Assembly: GCA_026874595.1 (NCBI GenBank)
Contig: CM049313.1
Location: forward strand, 43,426,659 to 43,490,658
Direction: 5' to 3'
Length of the DNA: 64,000 bases
Origin: Sipunculus nudus
Taxonomy: Eukaryota; Annelida; Sipuncula; Golfingiida; Sipunculidae
Shown: positions 1 to 13,562 of the stretch, piece after piece
Position numbering within the stretch: the stretch's first letter is position 1
Layout: each line of letters begins with the position of its first letter
Notes under the pieces: generated by a model
Database searches by the model: none
What the model was told of the DNA's origin: nothing
The model's input: only the letters and a program-made list of their open reading frames with translations
Program-made: the position numbers and the translations under genes

Positions 1-679
1 ACCGTCGTCAACCCAACTGCGTTATCGCCAACCTTATCAAACAAATTACATCACTGAAAGTAACACAACACTATCACCAACCTATTAAGTCATTCATGGT
101 ACCAGACCACCGTCATAAGCCCAATTACATCATGTTTTACCTCGCCACCTTTACCATCCAAATAACGTCATCGACGGTTTGCAGGTATTATGATGCGTGT
201 TCAATTTTATCTTAAACAATTACCGTAACCTCCTCAGGGGTAACCACACCATGCATCAGTGTCAATCACGTGACCAGCATCACTCCATTTACCCTAACCT
301 CCTCAAAGTCACCAAGTCATCATATACATTATCACCACCATGCTGGGTGGTGATATCTCCTCACGGGTGACCGATGTACCACAACTCACCAAAGTGAAGT
401 TACCACAGCAACATCACCACCACCACCATTAGGGTTATGACCTATATATATATATATATGATGCACACGTGACCAACACCAATAACTTCATTGGTTAACT
501 GTCGCCACACCACCACAGCTTAAACAACACCAGACCATGCACGGTGCACCCTCACCACACGTGACCTACACCACTCACTTTACTGAGTGAAATCAGTAAC
601 TGTCACCCCACCACAACAGCTTTAACCACACCACACCATGCATGCACCCTAACCACACACGTTATCAACATGCGCTATA
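1..679. repeat. CACC-rich degenerate repeats in intergenic DNA
   Basis: Strongly biased to C and A on the plus strand, with recurrent CACCAC and ACACCATGCA words. A stretch near 496-560 (AACTGTCGCCACACCACCAC, CCATGCACGGTGCACC) recurs near 598-650 (AACTGTCACCCCACCAC, CCATGCATGCACCC), about 100 bp apart. A short (TA)n run lies at about 443-460. No gene was found. Confidence 0.4.
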
Positions 680-1108
680 CTGTGGTTGGCTACATTTATT
701 CGCGAGGTTAATTTTTCGGGATTTTATTTTTTCATTGAGGGTTCCATTTTCGCGATCTTACCATGCAATAACCTACACATTCTTTTTCCATTATCACATT
801 ATTTTCCTATGCACGATAAATCTTTACAATTTGAAGAGGACCCATTAGAGCGAGCAAAAATTCTTTCCCCCCTAGGCAGATAATATGAAAGATATGATAT
901 GATATCAGTCTTTTGCTAATCGACTTTTAGACGTAGACAGGCATGGTCCCCTGGATAACATACAAAATGCCAACGGGTCTAGGTTATGAATGACCGTTCA
1001 CCTTTGTAGATAAGACGTCTTATGCACGAATGCTGCATTTTCGCGATAAATTCCAAATGCTCTAATATCGCCAATTTAAACCCCTCGCGAATAAAAAGCC
1101 AACCACAC
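680..1108. mobile_element. MITE-like element with terminal inverted repeats and TA target duplication
   Basis: The left end reads TGTGGTTGGCTAC then TTATTCGCGAGG. The right end, reverse-complemented, reads TGTGGTTGGCTTT then TTATTCGCGAGG. About 25 of 28 terminal bases pair, with a TA dinucleotide just outside each end (678-679 and 1109-1110). The interior is AT-rich with several TCGCGA words and no transposase, so it is non-autonomous. The TA duplication fits a Tc1/mariner-type mobiliser, but this is inference. Confidence 0.6.
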
Positions 1109-1110
1109 TA

Positions 1111-4100
1111 CTTCATTCTTTCCTCTTCACAATCACCACACCGCCATTTTCACTGAATTCACCGATGAATTGTCATATATATATTTTTTTCAACTAAAAT
1201 AAACATTTTAATCAAAAGATTCCCACGCCTGAAACCATGAAAAATCGATGCATGTATATACAATTTTTTTTACCTTGCCATTTTTATTCCATTAAAACAT
1301 CCGCTTTCCTAGACGAGGCCGGCGTTTCCCGCTCCCAAATTGCGTTTTAACTGTGGGATCACCGTGGATGATATTGAGCACTATTATTAACATTTACAAT
1401 CTTATTCTTTACAATCATCATCAAATAATCATCTGCGTGGCTGGGTTCCACGGCCATCAACTATTCTGATTGAACTTAAGTGTTTCACTAATTGGACAAA
1501 CCGGCCGGGCCCGTTAGATAAGAATCGACTCCAGTACTGACACGAGTAAGACAGCTCGGCCCGACTCCCGTCTCGGCCTCTGGGACACAAACTTTCAATT
1601 ATGTAATTATAGCAAGACACGGACCGAATAAGAAGCATTTCCGCCAGAAACCCAGTCCTAACCCCCGGTATCATTTCTATATCCATGGGAATATTTCTAG
1701 ACTCGGTTGCCATGGATACATTTCAATTTCAAGAGATAATTAGATATAGACTTGGCCCGACAGTCATGATTGATTTCCAAGACCCAGTACTCGACGCAAC
1801 ATTCATCAAACCAGCATTAGTGAGCAAGCCGACGGTTCTTGTTATGAGCCTTGGTCTTCGGACAGGTTTCCTGTCGATTCCAGTTTCAGTTATTGTATTC
1901 CACGCTAATCTGATGTGGCTGTCTGGAAAATGAGGATCGCCGAAAAGAATAGGAACAGCAGGTCATTAATTCTAATGAGATTACTCAATATGCTCCGCGG
2001 TCCCCCTCCCGGCTACGTTTCTGTACAGTCGTCCTAGCCTAGGGAAACCTGCAGGCGGGCGTGTGAGGGAGCCTGGCTAATTTGTCAGACTGTGCAATTT
2101 AATAGAGACCTAAACGCGCGCCCATTCCCACTGGGGAGGTTCGAGTCGGCCAAGTGTCTCCTTACGCTCAATGCTTTATCAGAATGCTGGACAGCCCCAC
2201 CATTATGCAGACGCAGTTCTTGAAACGAGTCCGAACTGATGAGGAAAGTGCAAGGATAATAGGAAGAAGGTGAAGGAGAAAAAAACACGAAAAAGCAGGA
2301 AGACAAAAAATAAAAGAAAAAAAAACTCGCCCGGCTGAAAAAGGCAGACCTGAAAATAGTTCTGCTTTCGTGCGTCTCTGAGACACGAAACTTAGCAATT
2401 CAAGACTCAATGTTTTTCAGTATGCCTTTGCACAGAGCAGTCACATGCATACATAAGTGCAATAGAATATCTTTAATTGCTTTTTTTGTTATTTAATTTT
2501 TTTTACTCAGGTTAATGCATGTTTCGTTTAGATCAAATTATACTAGTATTCTCTCAGTACAGAAATAGCAATGTTGTAGATCAACACTCTATTACTAAAA
2601 GCAATTCAATTTTAAAAAAATTATAAATTTGATTGATAGGGTGGCCTCGTGCGGGTTTTCAATATACAGGAAGTCGTAACTAATTTCCGTCCACATATAT
2701 CATAAATTATTCTTGGCGTAATCTCCGGATGGTGCGTGTGACCGGCGTACACGTTACGATGAAGTGTAGTTTTTCTATTGATCGCAGCCAGAAATTGGGC
2801 TCTGTAGCGACTTTATCTTATCACACAGCCTGCCTATTTCTTACTGAACATCAGGCTAGGCATTAGGCTGCTTTTATGACGGATGCTGAGGAGCGTGAAC
2901 CCGGTTATATAGCCTGTCACACACAATGGAACACTCATTTTGAGCCGCCTTTATTGTAAAATAAATTGCCCGCACCAGATGATAAACAGTTGAACTCCCG
3001 CGGGGTCACCTGACCTCTCCAATGAGATCTCGCGAGCTCACGCACAGTCACGAATCTTCTGATGGTATTTTTAGTGGCGGTTTACTGATAAAGCCAACAT
3101 GGGTATGGAAATACAATAAGATACAATTGCTAGCCTGCATTTACTTTTTATTTTATGGATGGTTTTGTGAAATCGCTGAACTAGAACAGAGTCCCGTTAT
3201 CAGTCATCTACGAGACAGCAATGTTTTACAGCCCTTGTTCGTCTGCTGGGTTACCCAAGGTGTCACGTGATACGTATACCGTTATTCCTTACCAGAGGAA
3301 TAGAAATCCTGCGACATCAATTTTTATAAATTTTATGAAGGAATTTTTATGATCTTGCAATTTTTTTATTGATTTAGCAGTTAAGCATATATCATGTACG
3401 TGAAAATATGCAACTTTAGGCAACTATATATAAGGAATAGGTATATATATACAAACACTTGTGGCGTAACCTTTTTGAACAGGCCGGGTAATTTTGCCTC
3501 TGTTTCATCCTTATGTCAGCGCTTTGTTGTGTTCATAACTGAAATGACGGAGCCCGGGTCCCCCCCCCCCCCCCCCCCCTGTGTAATTCTCTGCCTTGCA
3601 CCAAGGCAAGGAATTTCAAGTTTGACCTAACATACTTAAACAGCTTGTTTCTTGTATATCGGGTAACATTTAAAAGGACGCCCTGTGCATATTTCGTATT
3701 TACTGCGTCCCAAAAGCTAGGAGGGGCCAATAATAACGTCCCATCCAGGACAGCGACATCTAGCGGGGAAATTATTTGAACTACATTCTTTTTTAACTTT
3801 TGATTGCAAGAGGAACAGGAAACAGGAGACAAAGAGATGTATAAACATGTCATAGATATTTAATAATTTCAAGTGTACCTTATACAATTAATCGGAACTT
3901 ATTTCGATAAAAAAATATTATGCAAACCAAATCTAATAACAATTTCCTTTGGTTTTCTGATACTGGTTTACTGGCAGAGAAAGGCTGCAAGTCAAGTTAT
4001 TTTCGAAGGTCCCAGCCGACCTCCTCCCAAATTCTTCTTTTTTTTCCGTTTGTAACCTTGTAATCTGATTTTTGTCTCTCGTTTCAGATTCAGGTCACCT

Positions 4101-5202
4101 AAATTGTAACGCTACAAGCCCTTTAACCAATAATTCACGACTGAAAAGATGTCCCTTGTATTCGGGGCGCGGAAGTTCTCAACTCGCTAAGCATTAAGCC
4201 CCCCCAGGATTCCAATTCACGCCGATCAGTATTCAATATACGCAACATGTCTATACAAGTTTTCAAGTCAGGACAACCTTGTATAGTCGGTATTCAAATC
4301 ATAAACGGACCACAATGACTGAGAGAAATCACTTTTCATGTTGCCACCGGAGTCCTTTGTATCGGGGGCATGCGAGTCTCTTCCCCGGTCGACGTCACGT
4401 CCTTGGGGACGCAGCGGAACAGCCGACTGACAAGCTCATGGGAGGCTGCGATAACGCGGTGGGGAGGGTGGGCATTGCAATTGATTGACGCTGCAGGGTA
4501 TTGCGCATGGATGAGTGTTTTTCAATGGGAATTTGTTCACCAGGTGTATGGTGAATAGCCATGGCGCCCGGCTAAAATGACTAAATTGTTACCTCGCGGA
4601 ATGTCATGCTGAATTTGAGCTTTATTTATTTGGGGCGTGTTCAGTGAACCGCAAGTCCTAGAGGGTTGTTCGACTTGAGTGCATTTTATTTGCTCCCTGT
4701 TCTAATGAGCGCAGTTGAGTGCCGCAGGGCTTGTTTTAGCGCCTCAGGAAGAAATCGGGCGTGGTCAGCGTAATGTAGGGTGGAGTTCATTTGCAAGCTA
4801 GTATCCTATTGGTCAGTATACATTGTTCGTTTCAAGCGTGTCTCTTAGACAGATTGACAGGCACATCACTCAGTGCATGAGACCTTGCATTATGCCATTG
4901 GTCACTTCATAGGGAAAAGGCGGCTCACAGGGAGCAGGAGTTTAACCTTTCTTTTACCCACCAGTGCCTCCGCCTAGAACTATGATGCTGGAGTAATAAG
5001 ATATGCTTTATTTACTTTCAAGTCAGGAAGCACCACGACATCTGTTGTGTAAATATAATAACCCCCGTGCAGTCAGCCGAAGAGATACCTCGGAAGGAAG
5101 ATAGTACATGATGTGTTGACACTAAAGTAACAGGCTAAATATGGTGTAGAAAAATGGTTCATCAGTTACGCCCTTGTACCGGACTGACCGTATAAATAAG
5201 TG

Positions 5203-5205
<3 letters not shown>
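1111..5205. other. intergenic DNA, no gene recognised
   Basis: Moderately higher GC than the gene body. Only short ORFs occur, on both strands and without recognisable domains, and no splice-linked coding was detected. It contains a 20-C homopolymer at 3560-3579. Confidence 0.5.
3560..3579. repeat. C20 homopolymer
   Basis: Twenty consecutive C on the plus strand, following CCCGGGT. Length is likely polymorphic and prone to assembly error. Confidence 0.9.

Positions 5206-5252
<47 letters not shown>
5206..5252. repeat. (CT)n microsatellite
   Basis: About 23 perfect CT dinucleotides. Confidence 0.95.
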
Positions 5253-5254
<2 letters not shown>

Positions 5255-8097
5255 GCACTACCGGTGAGAATTAGCAGTATTTTCGGTGTCTATCCAGTAT
5301 ATACTCCTTGTTTCCATATTAGAGCTGTTTCCACAACCTATATTTATACACTGGAATGTGGTTCTTTAAATCAGGGTTAAACCTCAGTTATATACCATAC
5401 ACCATCGAAGTATACACGGAGAACTACTGGCCAGCGTGATATACATTTACAACAGATGATATGACTTGCTGAAACTCCAAACCTCAACAGAAAGTAAAAC
5501 AGAATCCATGTGCACGAAGCTCCAAATTAAACAACATTGTAATTCAATGAGTATTTATCTAAACAGAATGAAAACAGAATTAAGACGTCTTTAGAAAGCC
5601 TAAAAATGTACTACCAGCGTTCATCCGTTTTCATCATTTCTGTACAATAGTGAATCTGATTATGTTTATATGTATATATATATTTTCAATTACGTATAGA
5701 CGCCCTGAGATCCATAGATGTGTCATTTACAGATTGCCATATATATATACGATTACCGACGATTTACCGTCATCCTAATTCAGAAGACAACGCCATGTGT
5801 ATTAGGTTGTACAAACCAAAGAAAAAAATATCATTTGAAGTTTGCCATTATCAGAGTTATATATATATGCATTTTCTTCCCGAAAATATGGTTTGATGAT
5901 GTGCAAGTCAGGCAATAAATGCACACATCGTGTTGTTTTCAGTCAGTTGACTCATGTCTCCGAATCTATCTCCAAATAATTTTAAGGCAAGCGCTGCTGG
6001 GTACATCACAATATTGACATAATTGAAAACGATCTTCTTTTTACGACATCAACATCGAAAGTTGGGTGTTCCCTAGTTTACAGAAGTGATCGAAACTGGA
6101 GAATTGTGCCGCGAAATAGAAGGCAGGGCACGCCGAAAGCTGCAGATAGATCCGAATGACCAGAGTCTATTGGGAGGGTAGTTTACCTTTGGTGCCGTGT
6201 ATACACGAAGGCCTGGTTGGAACAGTTGGTCTGAATAAGGAGTGAAGAAAAGACAAACACCTTTAGATCAACACAGAGGACGTGGCATTGCATTTAAACA
6301 CAACTTGAGTGTGTTGACAATCGATGTACTGTCAACAGGGCCTGGCAATTGTGACAACATGATTTTCCACCGAGTGTTTGTCCCCGGGTTTCAATATTTG
6401 TACCATGAAAGGTTATGAATAAAGCAGTTAGACAAACAGCGGTGACAGAATGAGAAAGCAATTCGATCGCCAGGGTTTGATCTTCCATACCACCCGGGGG
6501 CGCTGTTGGCACTTTGTCCTGGGCGTGAGAAGAACCCAGCGTATGTTTTTGTTTCAGTTGTGTTGGTCCATTTTGCGTGGTTCTTTTCAATTTAAACATG
6601 CGGTGGGCAAATTATAGGAACAATAAAATATAATTAAATAATCATTACACGAAGCCCTATGTACATATTAAATATGACAGTAACAGATTGAATCTGTAAA
6701 TTACAACAATAATTTTTTTCGGGCGGATATTAATAAATTTGTTACGGATTCCTTCATAAGATGCAAACCATGATCAACATTTCTAAAGATTCTAACATAT
6801 CATTAACTACAGGCACTTGAGGTTGATAAAGCAAAGTATAGAGCCTGATAAGAATTTTCCGAAATTCTGGGCATATGTTCGTAGCACTGACCAAATTACA
6901 GAGTCAAGCGTAAAAAATCTGGGACGAATTACATAAAATAATTGAAATCGCTTTCTATATAACTATATATAGCTCCAACTGTTACGATTAGTATGGTTTA
7001 TGTGTTATGTTTTCACTGGGGTTTGGTGCGACAAATTGAAATACCTGAGAACAAGCTTGAACGAGTAAAACCGAAGACTATATTACCGTTGAAAACATTT
7101 TTACCTGTCAAAAATTCCGACCAATCAGGAAAAGTAAACGTTTGTTTTTAATTAGGCTTCAGTGTTTTATCTGAACCCTGCTCTCGGGCGCAGCGAGATG
7201 GAAAATGATTAGCCAACATGAAGCAGTTTACGGAATGAGAACGCGGCGCCTCTATGCATGCCCGTTGAATTAATGCATAACAATACCCCGACGCGAGATT
7301 ATCATCTGTCAGGAACTCGACGGGTGGGGTCAAGGTCACAGAAGCAAGTGTCAAGGTCAAGAGTTTAATGATGCAGCTGGGAGTCCCGAAAGACAGATTA
7401 ATCCCCGGATAATCGTGTATTGATAATGAATCCGCGGAGAAGTTGGGAATGATAAACGGTCGTGTTGACATATGCCCAAATCATATTGACTTTTGGATGG
7501 CTGTAGTTTCACTGGGGGTCCGGTGTTTTGGCCGGTGCGTTGTGCACATATTGATCGAGCTTTTCCCATGCCCTCATCTCTTTTGTCAAACTATAAGATC
7601 ATGATCTCTCTGTCAGTTTTATCACATTCACTACGGGAGGCAAGATTACAAAAATTAAATGCTCACTTTTACGTAAATATTAAACGCGTGTTCTGCCGAC
7701 TGAAGTAAAACAGACCTAAGGCATTATATAGAGGTGTAAATGCTCCAGGCTTCTCTTCAAATAGGGAAAGGAATAGAACGTGGCAATGGGGAAAATATCC
7801 GACACAAGAACGAATAATATTTAAACTGTGCATATATAGTCAGGGAACTGGTCGCTCACTCATTCACTTTCCCATTATATAGGTGTGCATTTCCCCCCCA
7901 GTATAGTTATATGAGGTGACTTTTTTTGTACTAAAGTAAATTTACATTTTTTCCCGTATACAAAATTACCACATGTAACATAAATAAATTGTCAATAAAT
8001 CAAATTTATTTTCATTGTGTTTTATTAGTAATTTGTTTATAAAAAACGAAGTGGAATACTTTTTGCACACAAGCCCAACGCCTTTAAATAACTGGGT
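5253..8097. other. intergenic DNA, no gene recognised
   Basis: Short ORFs only, with no domain or motif recognised. A few short AT dinucleotide runs occur (near 5672 and 5742). Nothing else could be supported. Confidence 0.5.
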
Positions 8098-8190
8098 ATG
8101 ATCTTTCCGACCTCCTTCTTGCCTGTCTCTCTATCGCTGTGTCTAGCACTCCCTGTGTCTCTGTTTCCATCTGTTTCATGGTCAGACAGA

Positions 8191-8224
<34 letters not shown>

Positions 8225-8540
8225 CACACAATCGGTCAGAGGTTATAAGCCCACACCACCTGTCTCTCTCTTTGGGTCTCTCTCTTTTTCTAATACATAC
8301 AATCGGTCACAGGTTATTCTGGGATAACCATACACCATGCACAAGTCTGTCTTTTGTTGCCTGCCTGTCTCTCAGGATCTCTTACTCTCTCTCGGTCTCT
8401 CTTACACAAACACACACACACACACACGGTCAGAGGTTATTCTGGGATAACCCCACACCACCTATCTGTCGCTGTCTCTCTTTTTCTCTCATATACACAT
8501 ATACACACGACGGGTAAAAGGTTGGGATAACCCAACACAG
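8098..8540. repeat. CT-rich tandem array with GGTTATTCTGGGATAACC hairpins
   Basis: Four imperfect units of about 80-120 bp, each combining (CT)n, CA-rich sequence, CGGTCAGAGGTTAT and ACCCCACACCACC. Copies begin near 8220, 8299, 8421 and 8505. Two copies contain GGTTATTCTGGGATAACC, a 6-bp stem with a 6-nt loop. A perfect (CT)n run covers about 8193-8220. The long forward reading frames here follow from the CT composition and are not genes. Confidence 0.75.
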
Positions 8541-8889
8541 CCTGACCCCGCTTACATAAATTTAACATTTATTCATGTATATACGGCAACGCCAAATGAA
8601 TCCCTCTAACTTTACACACAGTACTCAACACAGTTTACTCAACACCACAAGTCGCTCGCTCTTTCTCTTATGATTTATAATTGTTCTTTAAGCAATCATT
8701 CATGAGCATTTTTCGACCAAGACATAATTATACTGGGAAGTTTTTGTTTTTTGTTTTTGTTTTGTCTAATATTCTTAATTGGGTGGACGGTAACCACCTC
8801 CATTTTTAATGTTAACTGTACATCTGCAGAATTCTATTCCGGTTTCGGACTTCGTGACAGGTAGTCACACGCTTCCTCTCATTTTATAT

Positions 8890-9140
8890 CCTGACGTTAA
8901 CCAGGCCCATGGAGTGACTACTGCTCCTGCGGGCCCTGGGTGCTTAATCGTCCCTTTTGCTGGGTCATACCACCATGAACCCCCGGAAGGTGCACTCAAA
9001 CTAAAGTGGGGCACGACCTTCCCATTTAGCCTGCAAAGCACTCTCCCTGGATAAGGGCCGACCGTGAAAAATCTCACCGCCTCGGCTGAGATTCGAACTT
9101 ACGATCTCCCGGCTTTGAGTTCTGTGCTCTACCCCTGAAA
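8890..9140 (-). mobile_element. tRNA-derived SINE, copy 1
   Basis: On the minus strand the 5' part reads as a tRNA-like head: box A-like GGTAGAGCACAGA (9133-9121) and box B-like AGTTCGAATCTC (9099-9088, given to the minus strand). The body contains a segment (GGGCACGACCTTCCCATTTA on the plus strand) that recurs in a second copy at 37215-37500. The family name is unknown to me. Confidence 0.65.
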
Positions 9141-11558
9141 TTGGGAAGAATTGGGTTTACTGGAGCATGCAATTAAGTTGTCACTCAATGATCCACCAAG
9201 TGCATGGTCAAACTTCATTTACAAACAGTGACCGATCTTAATATTGGTGCCAAGGGGCCTTTCAATGAACAAACAAACACAAGAGAACGCCTTTTTACAT
9301 AGCTTGTATATTCGTCACTTTAATACAACTCAATAAATTACAAATCACCATTCTTGGAACAACTAAATCCTATAGCCATATAACCCATAGTTTTGTATAT
9401 GTACAAACACCACGGCTACCTCGTCCACAGTAGCCATACTGCCTACACCCTAAACAATGGCTGGTTGGTTATTGACCTGGGAGATGCCTGGACATTTCAA
9501 AATCCGACCATAAGAGTAAATAAATCCAATGATTAACCCCTCGCCTAATCTTCGTGCGTACTCGGTGGACATCGTGAGATTCTTACGATTCCGACCGAGA
9601 GGTTCCAAGTGTGAGTACAACCTCGCGTCTCCAAAATGACGTCATCATTACGTAATGTACGTCATGGCGTCAGTATTTGTCACAGGCACTGCTAGAGTCA
9701 ACTTTTTTTTATCCCTGAAATCCCTAGTATCCCTGGATATAACCGTACATCATGAATGTTTCTAGTTCGCACTTTTTTTCACATAGAACCAAACCACTTC
9801 AGAATAAGATTTGTTATTACTCTATAAATACGTGTAATGGAGCCCTGTTATTTTTTTTGGTTCCTACAGTCCAGATATATAAGTGCAAATTTAGTAATAA
9901 TCACTGATAATTAACGGTCATAGTTAAAGATTCGATACATCAAATTCAATTAAATACATAAACGTGGCATGACTGCAAAGCATTCTACTTGTACGCACGA
10001 CAATATAGAAGGAACTGTCATTTGTACAATTGAAATTATTTAAACTTATAAAGGGGCTGGCAAACATTGTAGATGTCTGCCATTATTTTCCATCACGAAA
10101 TCTATTCACAGAAATAACGTTTGTATACACAAGGACTGAGGGAGACTGTCTTTTATCTTGGGCTGTTTTGAAACGGTAAGTGGTCAGGTTTCACTGTCTT
10201 GTGTTAGGATGGTATATGCTGTAGTGGAGGACGCTACACACTGCAGTCAGGCAAACATTTTCAGATTCTCACCATATCAGAATATAAACGGTTGGGGAAA
10301 ATTAATTTTAACATATCAACATATCAACGAAGCCAGTCTGTATAGGAAAATATATTTTCTTATTTATATTCCTCATATGAGAGTAAAGTTTGTGTGCTCT
10401 ATGTTTGTGCTGGCCCCTACGTGTAGATGAAGTTTCCAAACCGCACGGGACAAAATTCTGTCCAACGATACATTCTAGCCCTCAATACGTCAGCAGGAGC
10501 AAAGTTTCAGATTTTATTCACATCAGGTTACAGCCTATGTTGTGAAACCAACAACAGTCTTGGTCTTTTTTGCGGGGCTCAATCTTCCATGCACAAATAA
10601 ACCACAGGCTAATTTATTTGTTTGACCTGTGAAACCTCCAAATTCATTTCATTAAACCTCTAATGTAAGATCCGACACTGGGGTACTGTCGGCATGTTTA
10701 TATGTCCATACATCCACAGACACCGTATATTTTACACGCTCCGTCTGTACACATCACGGTAGAGGTATTTGGGTACTGGAATATAGCAACTGAGGTCAGT
10801 TAGTTTGTGCTCGTAGTTAAATCTAAACTACACAATCAGGATGCCACAAACAACAATATTGGGCTACTATTATACATGAGATCATTTCACATATTTTACA
10901 AGTTTGATAACTCCAAACGGACAATCCATTTCCTGCACAAAACATCCAAAGGTATGCTATACACTCTTAGTAATTTTCTTTTTCACTTCTATCGACGTTA
11001 GTTGCGTTACCATACACGAGGCGTTCAAATTCAGACAGATATCTAGCCAATTCACTGCTTTATGCCAACTGCAGTTGAGTTGCTCCTTGAACTGTGGATA
11101 AGAGACGCACTTTTATATGATTAAATTTTAATTGACTCTATAATCAATTGACAAAAGACCATTTATTTGTAAATTTTAATCCATATTCAAAGAGATGAAA
11201 GCGTGCTCTTTTATTTCAAAATGGATTTCACGAAGAAAGCTGTATTTTAATATTTGAAAGTGATAATAACGTAGTATAATGTACTCGCATAAATCTCCAT
11301 TTAAATGCAAGTGCAATTTTATTGTTCCGTTTGACCAATATTATCCAAAGGTCAGTAAAGAATATTAAATGTATTGACACAAGTGAGATAAAGAACATTT
11401 CTTATTTTTGTTATAAATTGTGGAATTGATTCATATGGTTTAAAATAATTTTTTTATTTTGATAAATTTTAGATCATTTAGATCTCTTAAATCATATTGT
11501 GTCAATACTTATTCACATTACTAAACTTCCGATGACATGGCTGATTAAAAATTAATCT
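9141..11558. other. intergenic DNA, no gene recognised
   Basis: AT-rich sequence with short ORFs only and no recognisable protein similarity or RNA gene. Confidence 0.45.
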
Positions 11559-12055
11559 GGAGGTGTATACTGTTGTTCCCTGGAGGTATATATTGTGGTC
11601 CTATGGAGGTGTGTATTGTTGTCCTCTGGAGGTGTATATTATTGTCCTATGGAGGTGTATATTGTTGTCCTATGGAGGTGTATATTGTTGTTCTCTGGAG
11701 GTGTATATTGTTGTCCTATGGAGGTGTATATTGTTGTCCTATGGAGGTGTATATTGTTGTTCCCTGGAGGTGTATATTGTTGTCCTCTGGAGGTGTATAT
11801 AGTTGTCCTCTGGAGGTGTAAATTGTTGTCCTCTGGAGGTGTATATTGTTGTTCCCTGGAGGTGTGTATTGTTATCCCCTGGAGGTGTGTATTGTTGTTC
11901 CCTGGAGGTGTGTATTGTTGTCCTCTGGAGGTGTATATTGTTGTCCTCGGGAGGTGTATATTGTTGTCCTATGGAGGTGTATATTGTTGTTCCCTGGAGG
12001 TGTATATTGTTGTCCTATGGAGGTGTATACTGTTGTCCAATGGAAGTGTATATTT
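11559..12055. repeat. 23-bp minisatellite, 21 full copies plus a partial copy
   Basis: The consensus unit on the plus strand is GGAGGTGTATATTGTTGT followed by CCTAT. Twenty-one units lie head to tail without indels (21 x 23 = 483 bp), then a decayed unit. Units differ mainly at the 3' end (CCTAT, CCTCT, TTCCCT). Since 23 is not a multiple of 3 and the unit lacks stops in all phases, all three forward frames are open and give the same permuted 23-residue repeat. This is a minisatellite, not evidence for protein. Confidence 0.95.
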
Positions 12056-13562
12056 TTTCTGAGAACTATTTTTTTATCCAATTATCAAATATATCTTTGA
12101 CACAAAATCATATGCCACTTTTATTTTTAAAAGCAATTAATAGTCAAAGCTATTTATTTGGTTGAAACAACGCCTTTGAAGGATAAAGCATGCACAGACA
12201 AAGAGGGCTATGACCTTTGTAATACTCTTCTGCTGTGTGTATTAACAAGTAATACCTTCGTCATAACCATTGCTGAGAGTCCTTCACTTTTTTTTTTAAA
12301 TAAATCAAGCATACTTGTGAAAAAAATATTGTTCCCTTGCAGATTATTATTAATCAAAACCTGTTATCTTGTTATTGACATGGTTATCATATTATACACA
12401 GTCAGTATGGAATGAAAACATAATGTCAGGTCAAACATACAGATCTGCTTGCTCAGTGACAATAACAAAATTTGTTTTCTTCTATTTTTCTTCTATAAGA
12501 AGAAACCATACAAGATATACAAATATTATATTCCATCATGCATTTGAATAATCATGTGACTAGTCATGTGACCTTGTAGGGTAACTCTTGATTCCACAAC
12601 AGCAGTTCTGCTCAACAGCTAATAAAATATTTGTTTTTTTTTTTAAGACGTATCTATCAAGTATATCTGAATATCCTTGCAGTTAGACATGCTATTACCC
12701 ATCAACCAATGTACAAATTCTCTGTGTATTTTGTTCCATTCATAGGTATACTTTTGATTCAAGGTAAACCTAACCACAAATGTATCCTTTCCCAAATTAA
12801 ATCAACTCTGGGGAACCTAAATCAGTCAATCAGGATTAAATAATTAACAAGATTAAACTCAGCTGCACACTGATTTAAAGATGGTATCAGGCAAGTTGTT
12901 AGTATTTCTAATCTTTATAACCCTGCCCTGTACACACTAACTACTAGATGAGAATGAAAATTTTACAATGACAATGTATGATATATGTTATAAATCCTGG
13001 ATTTCAGCTTTAAATATACAATGGCAAAAAAGTCATAAAGATAACATACTCCTCTGTGGGTTACAATTTTTTGGTATGATGTCCATCGGGAATTGACCTT
13101 TTGAACCTTAAATTTCATTATTAACCTAAATGTTTTACTCTCAGGCTGTCTTAGCTCCCTAACATTCATAAAATGCCCCTCAATAATGCCACATTTTTTA
13201 AACTGTAAAATAACAAATCCCATCTCAAAATCAACAGCTATGTTCTAACACCATTTGTGTTGTATGTAGTTGGGACATGGTGTCAGAAGTGGGATAAAAT
13301 TTCTACAACCTGCTGGCACACTCCCCATACAGATAAACACCATCTCCTCTCTGATTCCTATTCACACAAGCATTCAATAAACATTGCAAATGGTGATTTT
13401 GTTATGATGTCCAGTTCAACAGCCTTCATGAAATTTTTAGCCATGTTTCTAAATCAGTAGCTGCCATCATCTTTCACGAGTTTCAAAGCCAATCAATCAA
13501 ACCTCTGCATTCCAGAGAGTATATCAAGTCAAGTGATGTGATTAAAGCTAATGTAAAGAAAA
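12056..13562. other. intergenic DNA downstream of groucho
   Basis: AT-rich, with no gene recognised. It includes a possible LTR end with primer-binding-site-like sequence at 13276-13295, described separately. Confidence 0.45.
13276..13295 (+). mobile_element. possible LTR retrotransposon remnant: LTR end plus primer binding site
   Basis: The sequence CA followed directly by TGGTGTCAGAAGTGGGAT has the layout of an LTR 3' terminus (ends in CA) adjoining a tRNA primer binding site (starts TGG). No gag/pol coding or second LTR was seen nearby, so at best it is a fragment. Confidence 0.3.

Noticed and set aside
1429-1933. Opposed ORFs sharing an RTGFL word, suggesting an inverted repeat
   Set aside because: Nucleotide similarity between the arms is only patchy and no terminal structure or domain was seen.
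8098-8517. 139-residue Leu/Ser-rich ORF
   Set aside because: It is produced by the CT microsatellite array.
11563-12165. Overlapping long forward ORFs of 79-155 residues rich in CGGVYCCPLEVYIVV
   Set aside because: They are the 23-bp minisatellite read in three frames; no gene signal is needed to explain them.
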